A stretch of 64,000 bases of DNA from Oceanibium sediminis (GCF_003265325.1 NZ_QGNX01000001.1:496001-560000); one strand, 5' to 3'; shown: positions 24,045-33,022, counted from the stretch's first letter. The notes: generated from the letters alone by a model not told the origin. Program-made: numbers and translations.

Positions 24045-25625
24045 ATGCAGACAGACGCAGCCTCCGCCACGATGTCGCCCGGCGGCCCTACGGGTCGCGC
24101 GCGGGCCGTTGTCGTCGGTGCGGGGCTGGGCGGGCTTGCGGCGGCGATGCGGCTGGGCGCGAAGGGCTACGCCGTCACCGTCGTGGACCGGCTGGACCGG
24201 CCCGGCGGGCGCGGCTCGTCGCTGACGCGCGACGGGCACCGCTTCGACCTTGGCCCGACGATCATCACCGTCCCGCAGGTGTTCGAGTCGCTCTGGGCCG
24301 CCTGCGGGCGCGACTTCCACACCGATATCGACCTGCGCGCCCTCGACCCGTTCTACGAAATCCGCTGGCCCGACGGCAGCCGCCTGCAAGCGTCGGGCGA
24401 TACGCAGCGCATGGTGGAGGAGGTTCGCCGCCTCAGCCCCGGCGATGTTTCGGGCTACCTCGCGTTCCTGAAAGACAGCCACAAGCGCTATGTCGTCGGC
24501 TTCGAGGGCATGGTGAACATCCCCATGCACCGTGCGTGGGAGACGATAAAGGTGCTGCCGATGTTCGCCTGGCTGAGGGCGGACCGCTCGATCCTCGGCC
24601 TCGCCCGGCGGCGGGTGAAGGACGAGCGTTTGCGCATGGCGCTGTCGTTCCACCCGCTGTTCATTGGCGGGGACCCGATGAACGTCACCTCGATCTACGC
24701 GCTGGTCAGCTACCTGGAAAAGCGGTTCGGCGTGCATTACGCGGTGGGCGGCGTGCAGGCCATCGCCGACTCCATGGCCCGGATCGTGACCGAGCAGGGC
24801 GGCACCGTCCAGCTGGGCACGGAGGCGGACGAGATCCTGATCTCGGACGGCCGCGCCACGGGCGTGCGCCTGGCCAACGGCACGCTGCTGGAGGCCAACA
24901 TCGTCGTGTCCAACGCCGATGCGGGGCACACCTATACCCGGCTGCTGCGTAACCACCCGAAGCGCCGCTGGAAGCCCGCGAAGCTCAAACGCCGGTCGTG
25001 GTCCATGGGGCTGTTCGTCTGGTACTTCGGCACCAGGGGTACGCGCGGGGACTGGGGTGACGTTGGCCATCACACGATCCTGTCGGGGCCCCGCTACGAA
25101 GGGCTGCTGAAGGACATCTTCATCAAGGGCAAGCTGGCCGATGACATGAGCCTTTATGTCCACCGCCCCTCCGTCACAGACCCCGGCGTCGCGCCGGAAG
25201 GGGACGACACCTTCTACGTGCTGTCGCCCGTGCCGCACTTGGGCCATGCCGACCCCGTTGACTGGGCCACCATGCGCGACAGCTACAAGGAAAAAGTCAC
25301 CGCCGCCCTGCAAGACCTGATCCCCGGCTTTCAGGACCGGATCACGGCGGAGGAGATTCTGACCCCGGCGGACTTCGAGACGCGCTACCTCAGCCCCTTC
25401 GGTGCGGGCTTTTCCATCGAGCCGCGCATCCTGCAAAGCGCCTGGTTCCGCCCCCACAACGTGAGCGAGGAGGCGCGCGGCCTGTACCTCGCCGGGGCGG
25501 GCACGCATCCCGGCGCGGGGGTGCCCGGCGTCCTGTCCTCGGCCGAGGTGCTGGCGAAGATGATCCCCGATGCGCCCGCCGCCGCGAACGCCCCGCCCCA
25601 TGACTACCTGGAGGCCGCCGAATGA
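24045..25625 (+). CDS. crtI: Phytoene desaturase CrtI
   Basis: 526 residues. CrtI introduces three double bonds into phytoene to give neurosporene in the spheroidene pathway. The FAD/NAD dinucleotide fold is at about residues 18-55 (AVVVGAGLGGLAAAMRLGAKGYAVTVVDRLDRPGGRG), and the C-terminal family motif GLYLAGAGTHPGAGVPGVLSSAEVLA is present. The ATG at 24045 is only 16 bases from the PpsR box, and the ribosome-binding site is weak (GTAGG), so the leader must be very short. The crtB start overlaps its stop by 4 bases. Confidence 0.96.
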   Translation: MQTDAASATMSPGGPTGRARAVVVGAGLGGLAAAMRLGAKGYAVTVVDRLDRPGGRGSSLTRDGHRFDLGPTIITVPQVFESLWAACGRDFHTDIDLRALDPFYEIRWPDGSRLQASGDTQRMVEEVRRLSPGDVSGYLAFLKDSHKRYVVGFEGMVNIPMHRAWETIKVLPMFAWLRADRSILGLARRRVKDERLRMALSFHPLFIGGDPMNVTSIYALVSYLEKRFGVHYAVGGVQAIADSMARIVTEQGGTVQLGTEADEILISDGRATGVRLANGTLLEANIVVSNADAGHTYTRLLRNHPKRRWKPAKLKRRSWSMGLFVWYFGTRGTRGDWGDVGHHTILSGPRYEGLLKDIFIKGKLADDMSLYVHRPSVTDPGVAPEGDDTFYVLSPVPHLGHADPVDWATMRDSYKEKVTAALQDLIPGFQDRITAEEILTPADFETRYLSPFGAGFSIEPRILQSAWFRPHNVSEEARGLYLAGAGTHPGAGVPGVLSSAEVLAKMIPDAPAAANAPPHDYLEAAE

Positions 25626-26671
25626 GCCCGCTCGACGATCTGGACGCCTGCCGGGTGGCGATCCGGCACGGCTCGAAATCCTTTCACGCCGCCTCGCTTC
25701 TGCTGCCCGCGAAGGTGCGCGACCCCGCGCTTGCGCTCTATGCCTTCTGCCGGCTGGCCGACGACGCCGTGGACCTGGTGGACGAGAAATCCGCCGCAGT
25801 CCTGCGCCTGCGCGCGCGGCTGGACGCGGCCTATGCCGGCACCCCGGTGGATACGGCGGCGGACCGGGCCTTCGCGCGGATGGTGGCCGATCACGACATG
25901 CCCCGCGCCCTGCCCGACGCCCTGCTCGAAGGCTTCGCCTGGGACGCGATGGACCGCCGCTACGACACGATCGAGGATGTGCGCGCCTATTCCGCCCGCG
26001 TCGCCTCGGCCGTAGGGGCGATGATGACGGTGCTGATGGGCGTGCGCGACGCCAATGCACTGGCCCGCGCCTGCGACCTCGGCGTCGCGATGCAGCTGAC
26101 CAACATCGCCCGAGACGTGGGCGAGGACGCGCGCGAGGGCCGCCTTTACCTGCCGATGCACTGGATGCGCGAGGCGGGGCTGGACCCGGACAGCTTCCTG
26201 GCCGATCCGCGTCCCTCGCGCCCGCTGGCGCAGGTGATCCACCGCCTTCTTGCGGAAGCCCAGCGCCTGTACTACCGGGCCGAGGCGGGCGTCGCCGCCC
26301 TGCCCCGCGGCTGCCGCCCGGCGATCTTTGCCGCGCGCCTGATCTATGCCGCGATCGGGGCCGAGGTGCGGCGCAACGAGTATGACAGCATCAATCACCG
26401 CGCCCACACCTCCACCGCGCGCAAACTGCGCCTCGTGGGGCGGGCATATGCGGCGACGGGTGTGACGCTTCTGATGCCCCGCTCGGCGGTGCTGCACGCC
26501 CCGGCCCTGCCCGAAACCGCCTTCCTCGTGAACGCCGCCCGGCGCGAGCCGGTGCGCAACCCCGCGCTGGCCGAGATGGAGCGCAAGCTGACCGGCGTCG
26601 TCGATATCTTCGCCGAGCTTGAGGCGCGCGAACGTGCGCTGCGCGGATCGGGGCGGCAAACGGCAAGTTGA
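25622..26671 (+). CDS. crtB: Phytoene synthase CrtB
   Basis: 349 residues. It condenses two geranylgeranyl diphosphates to phytoene, the first committed carotenoid step. The substrate-Mg binding motifs of the squalene/phytoene synthase family are visible: LADDAVDLVDE (Asp 47, 48 and 51) and QLTNIARDVGEDAREGRLYLP about 110 residues later. Translationally coupled to crtI by a 4-base overlap. Confidence 0.97.
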   Translation: MSPLDDLDACRVAIRHGSKSFHAASLLLPAKVRDPALALYAFCRLADDAVDLVDEKSAAVLRLRARLDAAYAGTPVDTAADRAFARMVADHDMPRALPDALLEGFAWDAMDRRYDTIEDVRAYSARVASAVGAMMTVLMGVRDANALARACDLGVAMQLTNIARDVGEDAREGRLYLPMHWMREAGLDPDSFLADPRPSRPLAQVIHRLLAEAQRLYYRAEAGVAALPRGCRPAIFAARLIYAAIGAEVRRNEYDSINHRAHTSTARKLRLVGRAYAATGVTLLMPRSAVLHAPALPETAFLVNAARREPVRNPALAEMERKLTGVVDIFAELEARERALRGSGRQTAS

Positions 26672-26723
26672 CTCCGCACCGCGCGGGGCCCATCTGAGCA
26701 CAGGCACCAAAGGAATATGCGCA

Positions 26724-27182
26724 ATGGACTGGATCACCCTCGCCGGCCTCAGCCTGGCCGTGATGGGCGCGGCCTCCACCGGGGCGATGTTTTCGCCCGG
26801 TGAATGGTACGAAACGCTGGAGAAACCAGCCTGGACCCCGCCGAAATGGCTGTTCCCGCTGGCGTGGACCGCGCTTTACATCGCCATGGCCTGGGCCGCC
26901 TACCGCGTCGCGCAGGCCCCGTTGGAGCTGGCGGCCCCGGCGCTGGCCTTCTGGGCGGCGCAGATCGTGCTGAACGCGGTCTGGTCGCCGGTCTTCTTCG
27001 GGCTGAGACGCCTTGGCGCGGCGCTCGTCGTGCTGTGCCTCATGTGGGTCGCAGTGGTGATGACGACCGTGCTCGCCTTCCGGGCCGACACGCTGGCGGG
27101 CCTACTGCTTGCCCCCTATGTCGTCTGGGTGAGTTACGCCGGTGCGCTCAACGCCGTGATCTGGCGTAACAATCCCGCCTGA
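26724..27182 (+). CDS. tspO: TspO/MBR family tryptophan-rich sensory protein
   Basis: 152 residues, five membrane helices, rich in Trp. The family motifs EKPAWTPPKWLFPLAWTALYIAMAWAAYR and NAVWSPVFFGLRRLG are clear, as is the C-terminal ALNAVIWRNNP. In Rhodobacter sphaeroides TspO in the outer membrane dampens photosynthesis gene expression in response to oxygen, probably by porphyrin export or breakdown. AAAGGA lies upstream of the ATG at 26724, and 52 bases separate it from crtB. In Rhodobacter it is normally followed by crtC and crtD; here it is followed by a two-component system. Confidence 0.95.
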   Translation: MDWITLAGLSLAVMGAASTGAMFSPGEWYETLEKPAWTPPKWLFPLAWTALYIAMAWAAYRVAQAPLELAAPALAFWAAQIVLNAVWSPVFFGLRRLGAALVVLCLMWVAVVMTTVLAFRADTLAGLLLAPYVVWVSYAGALNAVIWRNNPA

Positions 27183-27211
27183 GCCCGCCTGCGCGGGGGC
27201 GGTCAAAAGCC

Positions 27212-27241
27212 GTGACACCCGCCGATAAAAACCGCTATGCT
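27212..27241 (+). promoter_or_regulatory. Sigma-70-like promoter for the receiver-symporter-kinase operon
   Basis: GTGACA at 27212-27217 (5/6 match to TTGACA) and TATGCT at 27236-27241 (4/6 to TATAAT) are 18 bases apart. It is located 58 bases before the receiver gene start, and no other promoter is visible in the 116-base gap. Confidence 0.45.
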
Positions 27242-27255
27242 GCCGCGAACAACAA

Positions 27256-27269
27256 GGTCCGAACGGACC
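27256..27269. promoter_or_regulatory. Operator-like perfect palindrome
   Basis: GGTCCGAACGGACC is a perfect 14-base palindrome with 2 central bases. It lies about 15 bases after the candidate -10 element, that is near +8 to +21, where a repressor would block transcription. It may also form a small hairpin (5-bp stem, GAAC loop) in the leader. Confidence 0.4.
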
Positions 27270-27298
27270 GAAAAACCGTCTCCGGGGAGGGGATAACG

Positions 27299-27664
27299 AT
27301 GCAGCAACGGGTGTTGATCGTCGAGGACGAGCCCAACATCGCCGATGCCCTGCGGTTCCTGCTGGTTCACGAGGGGTTCGATGTAACCGTCGAAACCGAC
27401 GGCGGCCGCGCGATCGCCCGGATGCAGGCGGTGTCGCCCCATGTGGTGGTGCTTGACGTGATGCTGCCCAACCGCTCGGGCTTCGATATCCTGCGCGACA
27501 TCCGCAGCACGGACGCCGGCCGCCTGCCGGTGCTGATGCTGACCGCCAAGGGCCAGGCGCAGGACAAGCGCACCGCCGAGGAACTGGGTGTCACCGCCTT
27601 CATGACGAAACCCTTCTCCAACGCCGAGGTCGTCGCGACCGTGCGCCGCCTTGCCGAGGCATGA
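27299..27664 (+). CDS. Single-domain response regulator (receiver only)
   Basis: 121 residues, a bare CheY-like receiver domain without output domain. Acidic pocket Asp10/Glu11, phosphorylation site Asp53 (VVVLDVMLPNRSG), Thr82 and Lys104 (MTKPF) are all present. GGGGAGGGGATAACG precedes the ATG at 27299. It overlaps the following small membrane protein by 4 bases and is in the same operon as a symporter-histidine kinase, which is probably its partner. Without a DNA-binding domain it must act by protein contact or as a phosphate relay or sink. Confidence 0.92.
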   Translation: MQQRVLIVEDEPNIADALRFLLVHEGFDVTVETDGGRAIARMQAVSPHVVVLDVMLPNRSGFDILRDIRSTDAGRLPVLMLTAKGQAQDKRTAEELGVTAFMTKPFSNAEVVATVRRLAEA

Positions 27665-27909
27665 CGCGCGACCCCGCAGACCTTGCAGAGCGCGCGCTGC
27701 AACGCCGCAAGCACGAGGACGGCGCCATCGCGACGCCCCTTGCCGGGTGCCTGCTGCTGGCGTCGCCGCTGCTGAACATCTTTTCGGGCGATGCGACCAT
27801 ATTCGGCATCCCCGTGGCCTTCGTCTATGTCTTCACGGTCTGGGCGGGGCTGATTATCGTCACCCGCGCACTGGCGCGGCGCCTGAGCAGTAGGCAGACC
27901 CGGCCGTAG
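27661..27909 (+). CDS. Small membrane protein of the symporter-kinase operon
   Basis: 82 residues. A charged N-terminus (about 20 residues, Arg/Glu-rich) is followed by two hydrophobic helices (about 27-43 and 49-68) and a basic tail. It is located between the receiver (4-base overlap) and the symporter-kinase (12-base gap). Small membrane companions are common beside acetate-type solute/sodium symporters, so it may be an accessory subunit of the transporter part. No family is recognised by eye. Confidence 0.75.
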   Translation: MTRDPADLAERALQRRKHEDGAIATPLAGCLLLASPLLNIFSGDATIFGIPVAFVYVFTVWAGLIIVTRALARRLSSRQTRP

Positions 27910-27921
27910 GAGGGGAGCGCG

Positions 27922-30621
27922 ATGCTGGCCATCAACATTCTGCTCGTGGTCTGCGTCGCCTACACGATGATGCTGTTCGCCATCGCCTTCTTGGCGGAAC
28001 GGCGCGCGGCTATGGGCGCACACGGCTGGATCCACTCGCCCATCGTCTACACGCTGTCTCTGTCGGTCTATTGCACGGGCTGGACATTCTACGGCGCCGT
28101 CGGCTCGGCGGCGCGCAACGGGCTTGAGTACGTGACGATCTACCTTGGCCCGTCGCTGGTCATGTTCGGCTGGTGGCTGCTGCTGCGCAAGATGGTGCGG
28201 ATCGGGCGCACGCAGCGGATCACCTCCATCGCGGACCTGCTGTCCTCACGTTATGGCAAGAGCAACACGCTGGGCGTCGTCGTCACCCTGCTGGCGGTGA
28301 TCGCGACCACCCCCTATGTCGCGCTGCAACTGCAATCGCTGAGCCTGTCGTTCCAGGCACTGACGACGGCCGACGGCGGCTCAGGCATCAGCTCGGCGCA
28401 GATCGGGCTGACCTTCGCCATCGGGCTGGCGGCCTTCGCGATCCTGTTCGGCACCCGCTCCATCGATGCGAACGAGCGGCACTTCGGCGTCGTATCGGCC
28501 ATCGCGGTGGAAGCGGTGATCAAGCTGATCGCTCTGCTTGCCGTCGGCGTCTTTGTCGTCTTCGGCATGACCGGCGGCCCCGCCACCATGGCCGAGAACC
28601 TGCCAGCCGTCACCGGCAGCGGAGAGCCCATCTTCGGCCCTCGCTGGGTGACGCTGACCTTCCTGTCGGCCACGGCGCTGATCTGCCTGCCCCGCATGTT
28701 CCAGGTGCTGGTGGTGGAAAACGCGGACGAGCGCCATCTGGCTACCGCCGCCTGGGCGTTTCCGACCTACCTTCTGCTGATCTCGCTGTTCATCCTGCCC
28801 ATCGCCGCCGCCGGGCGCGGGCTGCTGCCCGAGGGGTCGAACCCGGATCTTTACGTCCTGACCGTGCCGCTGTCACAGGGGCAGACGGGGCTGACGCTGC
28901 TGTCGTTCCTTGGCGGCTTTTCGGCGGCGACGTCGATGGTGATCGTGTCCACCATCGCGCTGTCCACGATGATCTCCAACCATATCGTGATGCCGATCTG
29001 GCTGGCCTCGGACCGCAGCCGGACAGAGATCAGCGGCGATGTACGCTCCGTCGTGCTGACGGCGCGGCGGGTGTCGATCCTGGGGGTGCTGGGGCTTGGC
29101 TACCTGTATTTCCTGCTGTCGGGCGGGTCGGCGGCGCTGGCCTCCATCGGGCTGATCGCCTTCGCGGGGATCGCGCAGGTGTTGCCCAGCCTGATCGGCG
29201 GCGTCTACTGGCGCGGGGCCACGCGGGCGGGGGCGCTGACCGGGGTCTGCCTTGGCTTCACGGTCTGGGCCTACACGCTGTTCCTTCCCAGCTTCGACGG
29301 GGCGGTGCTGCTGTCCGCCCAAACGATCACCAACGGCCCCTTCGGCCTGACCCTGCTGCGCCCGCAGCAACTGTTCGGCCTGGCGATAGAGGACCCGCTG
29401 GTGCATTCGATGTTCTGGAGCATGACGCTGAACGTCACCGGCTTCGTCGGCGTTTCACTCGTCACGCGCGCCAGCCCGCTGGAGCGGATCCAGGCGGCGC
29501 AGTTCGTCGATACCTTCCGCTACGCCGAGCGGGGGCCGGGCGCGCCGGTCCTGTCCCGCTCCGCTACGTCCGAGGATCTGTTCACCCTTGCGCAACGCAT
29601 CCTCGGCACGGAAACCGCGCACCAGCTGTTCACGCAGGCCGCGCGGCTGCAAAGCAAACCCACCGGCCTGCCAGAGGTGGACGGCGCGCTCATCACCATG
29701 GTGGAACGGGAACTCGCCGGGTCCGTCGGCGCATCCTCGGCCCATGCGATGGTCAGCCAGATCACCGGCGGGGGGCAGATCTCGGTCGATGAGCTGATCC
29801 GCATGGCGGACGAGACGGCGCAGATCGTCGAATATTCGCAAGAGCTTGAGCGCCAGTCGAACGAACTGGCCGCCACCGCCGCCGAACTCCGCTCAGCCAA
29901 CGCGCGCCTGACCGAGGTGGGCGCCCAGCGCGACGCCTTCCTCAGCCAGGTGAGCCACGAGCTGCGCACGCCCATGACCTCGATCCGGTCCTTCGCGGAA
30001 ATCCTGCGCGAGAAGCCCGACCTGGCGCAGGAGGACGTCAGCCGCTTCGTCGGCATCATCCAAGAGGAAAGCCAGCGCCTGACCCGCCTGCTGGACGAGA
30101 TCCTGGACCTGAGCTTCCTGGAAAGCGGACGCATCCGCCTGAACCTGTCCGAGGTGCGCCTGGCCGACGTCGTCAACGTCGCGCTGACTGCGACCGAGGG
30201 GCTGCGCACCAGCGGCAAGACCGTCATCAAGCTTGAGGAAAAGAGCCTCGACACCGTCGTCGCGGCGGACTTCGACCGGCTGGCGCAGGTGCTGATCAAC
30301 CTGGTCACCAACGCGATCAAGTACGGCCCCGACACCGGCGGAGAGATCCGGATTTCCGCCCTCGCCTCCAAGCACCACGTCACGCTGGACGTGGCCGACA
30401 ACGGCCCCGGGATTCCGGCGCATCAACGCAAGAACGTGTTCGAGAAGTTCACCCGCCTGGGCGAGGTCACGCTGGCCGGAAGCGCCGGGCTGGGCCTGCC
30501 CATCAGCCGGGAAATCATGCGCAACATCGGCGGCGATCTTGAGCTGGTGCCAGACGCGCCGGGGGCCACGTTCCGCCTGACCATGCTGCGCAAGCTTCCC
30601 CGGTCAGCGGCGGCGGAATAA
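27922..30621 (+). CDS. Sodium/solute symporter-histidine kinase fusion sensor (CbrA/CrbS-like)
   Basis: 899 residues. The N-terminal part (about 1-500) has 12-13 membrane helices of the solute:sodium symporter family (GWTFYGAVGSAARNGLEYVTIYLGP, SVYCTGWTF). A linker with a long helix (about 570-675, ETAQIVEYSQELERQSNELAATAAEL) leads to the HisKA domain with His679 in SHELRTPMTS. The HATPase domain follows with N-box NLVTNAIKYGP and G-boxes DNGPGIP and GSAGLGLPIS. No receiver domain is fused at the end. Related fusions (CbrA, CrbS) sense histidine or acetate-type nutrients. The ligand here is unknown. Confidence 0.9.
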   Translation: MLAINILLVVCVAYTMMLFAIAFLAERRAAMGAHGWIHSPIVYTLSLSVYCTGWTFYGAVGSAARNGLEYVTIYLGPSLVMFGWWLLLRKMVRIGRTQRITSIADLLSSRYGKSNTLGVVVTLLAVIATTPYVALQLQSLSLSFQALTTADGGSGISSAQIGLTFAIGLAAFAILFGTRSIDANERHFGVVSAIAVEAVIKLIALLAVGVFVVFGMTGGPATMAENLPAVTGSGEPIFGPRWVTLTFLSATALICLPRMFQVLVVENADERHLATAAWAFPTYLLLISLFILPIAAAGRGLLPEGSNPDLYVLTVPLSQGQTGLTLLSFLGGFSAATSMVIVSTIALSTMISNHIVMPIWLASDRSRTEISGDVRSVVLTARRVSILGVLGLGYLYFLLSGGSAALASIGLIAFAGIAQVLPSLIGGVYWRGATRAGALTGVCLGFTVWAYTLFLPSFDGAVLLSAQTITNGPFGLTLLRPQQLFGLAIEDPLVHSMFWSMTLNVTGFVGVSLVTRASPLERIQAAQFVDTFRYAERGPGAPVLSRSATSEDLFTLAQRILGTETAHQLFTQAARLQSKPTGLPEVDGALITMVERELAGSVGASSAHAMVSQITGGGQISVDELIRMADETAQIVEYSQELERQSNELAATAAELRSANARLTEVGAQRDAFLSQVSHELRTPMTSIRSFAEILREKPDLAQEDVSRFVGIIQEESQRLTRLLDEILDLSFLESGRIRLNLSEVRLADVVNVALTATEGLRTSGKTVIKLEEKSLDTVVAADFDRLAQVLINLVTNAIKYGPDTGGEIRISALASKHHVTLDVADNGPGIPAHQRKNVFEKFTRLGEVTLAGSAGLGLPISREIMRNIGGDLELVPDAPGATFRLTMLRKLPRSAAAE

Positions 30622-30729
30622 GGGGAACCTGGATGTCGACCCAGTGGGCCTGACGGACGAAGACGGTCGTCACGAACAATTCCATTTATCCGATATGACA
30701 TTCGGCTGGCGGCATTCTAACGTCCGCAT

Positions 30730-31992
30730 ATGAAGCCCAAGATTCTCACAACCTTGCCCGGATATACGCGAGCCCTGTTCATGCAGGACGCGATTGCGGG
30801 GGTGACGGTGGCCATGGTCGCCTTGCCCCTGAGCATCGCCATCGCCATCGCGTCGGGGGCCGAGCCAGCGAAGGGACTTGTGACAGCTATCGTCGCCGGT
30901 TTCCTGGTCTCACTGCTTGGCGGGAGCCGGGTCCAGATCGGGGGACCGACAGGCGCCTTCATCGTTGTGGTCTTTGGCGTTGTCACCCAGCACGGCTACG
31001 ATGGGCTGGTCATTGCTACGTTCCTGGCGGGTCTGATCCTGCTCGTGGGGGGATACTTTCGCGCCGGGAATCTCATTCGCCTGATCCCCGAGCCAGTCAT
31101 CAACGGGTTTACCATCGGTATTGCCGTCATCATTGCGACAAGCCAACTCGATAGTCTTCTGGGTTTGACGGTAGCAGGGGTTCCTGCCGAGTTTCTTGCC
31201 AAGCTGGACGTGCTCTGGTCAGCCCGCGCAACATTTTCCCCGGCATCCGCCTTCATTGGCCTTTTAACGATGGTTCTTATCGTTCTTTTCCGCCGCGCAG
31301 CGCCAAGATTGCCCGGGCTGATTGTCGCCGTCGCCATCACATCCGCCATCGTCGCGATCGCTGGCCTGCCGGTCGAGACGATCTGGTCACGCTTCGGCGC
31401 GCTCCCCAGCACGCTGCCATGGCCGGAATTGCCGGATGTCAGCGTCTCGCGGATCGTGGCGTTACTGCCCTCGGCCATCGTCATCGCGTTTCTGGCAGGC
31501 GTAGAATCCCTGCTGTCCGCGATGGTGGCGGACCGCATGATTTCGGGCCAGCACCGCCCGAACGCCGAACTGTTGGCGCAAGGGGCGGCGAACATCGGAT
31601 CGTCGCTCTTTGGCGGCATGCCAGCGACGGGAGCTATCGCCAGAACCGCGACCAACATCCGGGCCGGAGGCAAGACGCCGGTCGCAGGCCTTGTCCATGC
31701 AATCACCGTTCTCGTCGTGATGTTGCTGGCTTCGGGATTGGTCGGTTTCATGGCCATGCCAGCGTTGGCCGGTCTCCTTATCCTGACGGCTTGGAATATG
31801 AGCGAGCCGCACAAGTGGCGCATCTACCTGGCGGAACGAAGGTCCGACGTGTTTCTTCTGCTCCTGACGATGATCCTGACGGTTCTCGCCGATCTGACAA
31901 TCGCGATCGGTGTTGGCGTCGCCATCGGCCTTGCACTTCGTCTGCAACGCCGCAATGTCCCCGCCTCCGACTGGTCCGAACCTGAACGCTAG
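30730..31992 (+). CDS. SulP family anion transporter without STAS domain
   Basis: 420 residues, about ten to twelve membrane helices. The family start is evident: GYTRALFMQDAIAGVTVAMVALPLSIAIAIASGAEPAKGL, then GGSRVQIGGPTGAFIVVVFGVV. It ends soon after the last helix (ALRLQRRNVPASDWSEPER) and lacks the cytoplasmic STAS domain found in typical SulP proteins of 550 residues. Substrate could be sulfate, bicarbonate or another anion. Base composition of the gene is visibly less GC-rich than its neighbours. 108 bases separate it from the kinase, so it has its own promoter. Confidence 0.85.
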   Translation: MKPKILTTLPGYTRALFMQDAIAGVTVAMVALPLSIAIAIASGAEPAKGLVTAIVAGFLVSLLGGSRVQIGGPTGAFIVVVFGVVTQHGYDGLVIATFLAGLILLVGGYFRAGNLIRLIPEPVINGFTIGIAVIIATSQLDSLLGLTVAGVPAEFLAKLDVLWSARATFSPASAFIGLLTMVLIVLFRRAAPRLPGLIVAVAITSAIVAIAGLPVETIWSRFGALPSTLPWPELPDVSVSRIVALLPSAIVIAFLAGVESLLSAMVADRMISGQHRPNAELLAQGAANIGSSLFGGMPATGAIARTATNIRAGGKTPVAGLVHAITVLVVMLLASGLVGFMAMPALAGLLILTAWNMSEPHKWRIYLAERRSDVFLLLLTMILTVLADLTIAIGVGVAIGLALRLQRRNVPASDWSEPER

Positions 31993-32071
31993 ACGGTCCG
32001 AAGGGCGGGCTTGGGGCCCTGAAGCTGACCTTCTTGGACCATGCGGCATCAAGAAGAATGGGCTGATGCCA

Positions 32072-32151
32072 GGACACTCTCTCAATCCCCCACCGAACGA
32101 CACTCGCCACCCCAAAAGCAAAGGAGGCGCGCCCGCAGGCGCACCCCCTTT
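32072..32151. repeat. Copy A of a terminator-centred repeat
   Basis: This segment shares CAATCCCCCAC, then CACCCC and GGCGCGCCC with copy B at 34189-34261 over about 75 bases, with one short indel. Both copies lie just after the end of a minus-strand gene (lysR here) and contain its hairpin terminator at one side. The similarity goes well beyond the hairpin. Confidence 0.6.
32120..32151 (-). terminator. Rho-independent terminator of the lysR gene
   Basis: On the minus strand AAAGGGGGTGCGCC pairs with GGCGCGCCTCCTTT (14 pairs, two of them G-U) around a TGCG loop, followed by TGCTTTT. It begins 7 bases after the lysR stop. Confidence 0.75.
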
Positions 32152-32157
32152 GGCAGC

Positions 32158-33000
32158 TCACGTCGCGAATGCCTTTAGGATCGCCTCGGACATCGCATCA
32201 CATATGGGGCCATTGGCTCCGCTTGCCTTTTGTAAGACCAGGTATGTCGGGTAGCGTGACTTGATGTTTGCCAAGGGGCGCAGGCCCTCCACATCCTCCG
32301 ACGCGCTTAGCAGGCCAGCCGCGATCCCGGCTTGCACGGCGGCGCGAACGCCAGTTGTGCTCTCGCTCGTGAATACGACCTGATATGCGCGACCGATATC
32401 ATCCAGACCGGACATGGCAAGGTCGCGCCACCAACAATCGCGATCAAAGACCGCGACAGGCAGGACCTCGGATTCGGCGACCGCGCTTTCCAGGCGGTAC
32501 ATCCAGACCAGATGATCTTTCTTGAGAACCATGTCGTCCTTGCCCGGCTCGGGCACTTCGTGAACCGCGAGATCGAGCCGCCCCGACTCGAGCGCCGCCG
32601 CAAATCCGGCGCCCAGGGCACAGTGAACCTCCAGTTCAACTTCGGGATGCATGGCAGCGAAGGATGATATGATGTTTGCCAGTTCGGACCGGCTGTGATC
32701 GTCGGGTATTCCGATCCTCAGTTTGCCTTTGAGGCCCCCGCCGCGAAGCTCTGAAAGTGTCGTATCGAGCGACTGGACGACATTCCTGGCCACCGGGCGC
32801 AGCTTCTCTCCCGCAAGGGTCAGCGAAATGCCCCGGCCATGACGGCGAAACAGCGGCTGTCCGACTACGTCTTCCATCTGCCTGATCTGAAGGCTCGCGG
32901 CAGATTGGGACCGACCGATACGCTCTGCCCCACCGGTTATGCTTCCGGCCTCCAGAATGGCGAGGAAGGTGCGCAGGTGATCACTGTTGAGATGCGCCAT
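32158..33000 (-). CDS. LysR family transcriptional regulator
   Basis: 280 residues. The N-terminal winged helix-turn-helix (about 1-62) reads HLRTFLAILEAGSITGGAERIGRSQSAASLQIRQMEDVVGQPLFRRHGRG, a standard LysR head. The effector-binding domain (about 90-280) follows. It is transcribed divergently from the permease gene with 94 bases between, the classical arrangement for a LysR regulator and its target. Effector unknown. Less GC-rich than surrounding housekeeping genes. Confidence 0.93.
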   Translation of the reverse strand: MAHLNSDHLRTFLAILEAGSITGGAERIGRSQSAASLQIRQMEDVVGQPLFRRHGRGISLTLAGEKLRPVARNVVQSLDTTLSELRGGGLKGKLRIGIPDDHSRSELANIISSFAAMHPEVELEVHCALGAGFAAALESGRLDLAVHEVPEPGKDDMVLKKDHLVWMYRLESAVAESEVLPVAVFDRDCWWRDLAMSGLDDIGRAYQVVFTSESTTGVRAAVQAGIAAGLLSASEDVEGLRPLANIKSRYPTYLVLQKASGANGPICDAMSEAILKAFAT

Positions 33001-33022
33001 GGCATTTGATTTTCGAATGACT

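Noticed and set aside
23955-26060. A 701-codon minus-strand open frame across crtI and crtB
   Set aside because: Arg/Pro/Gly-rich composition without domains; crtI and crtB on the other strand are certain.
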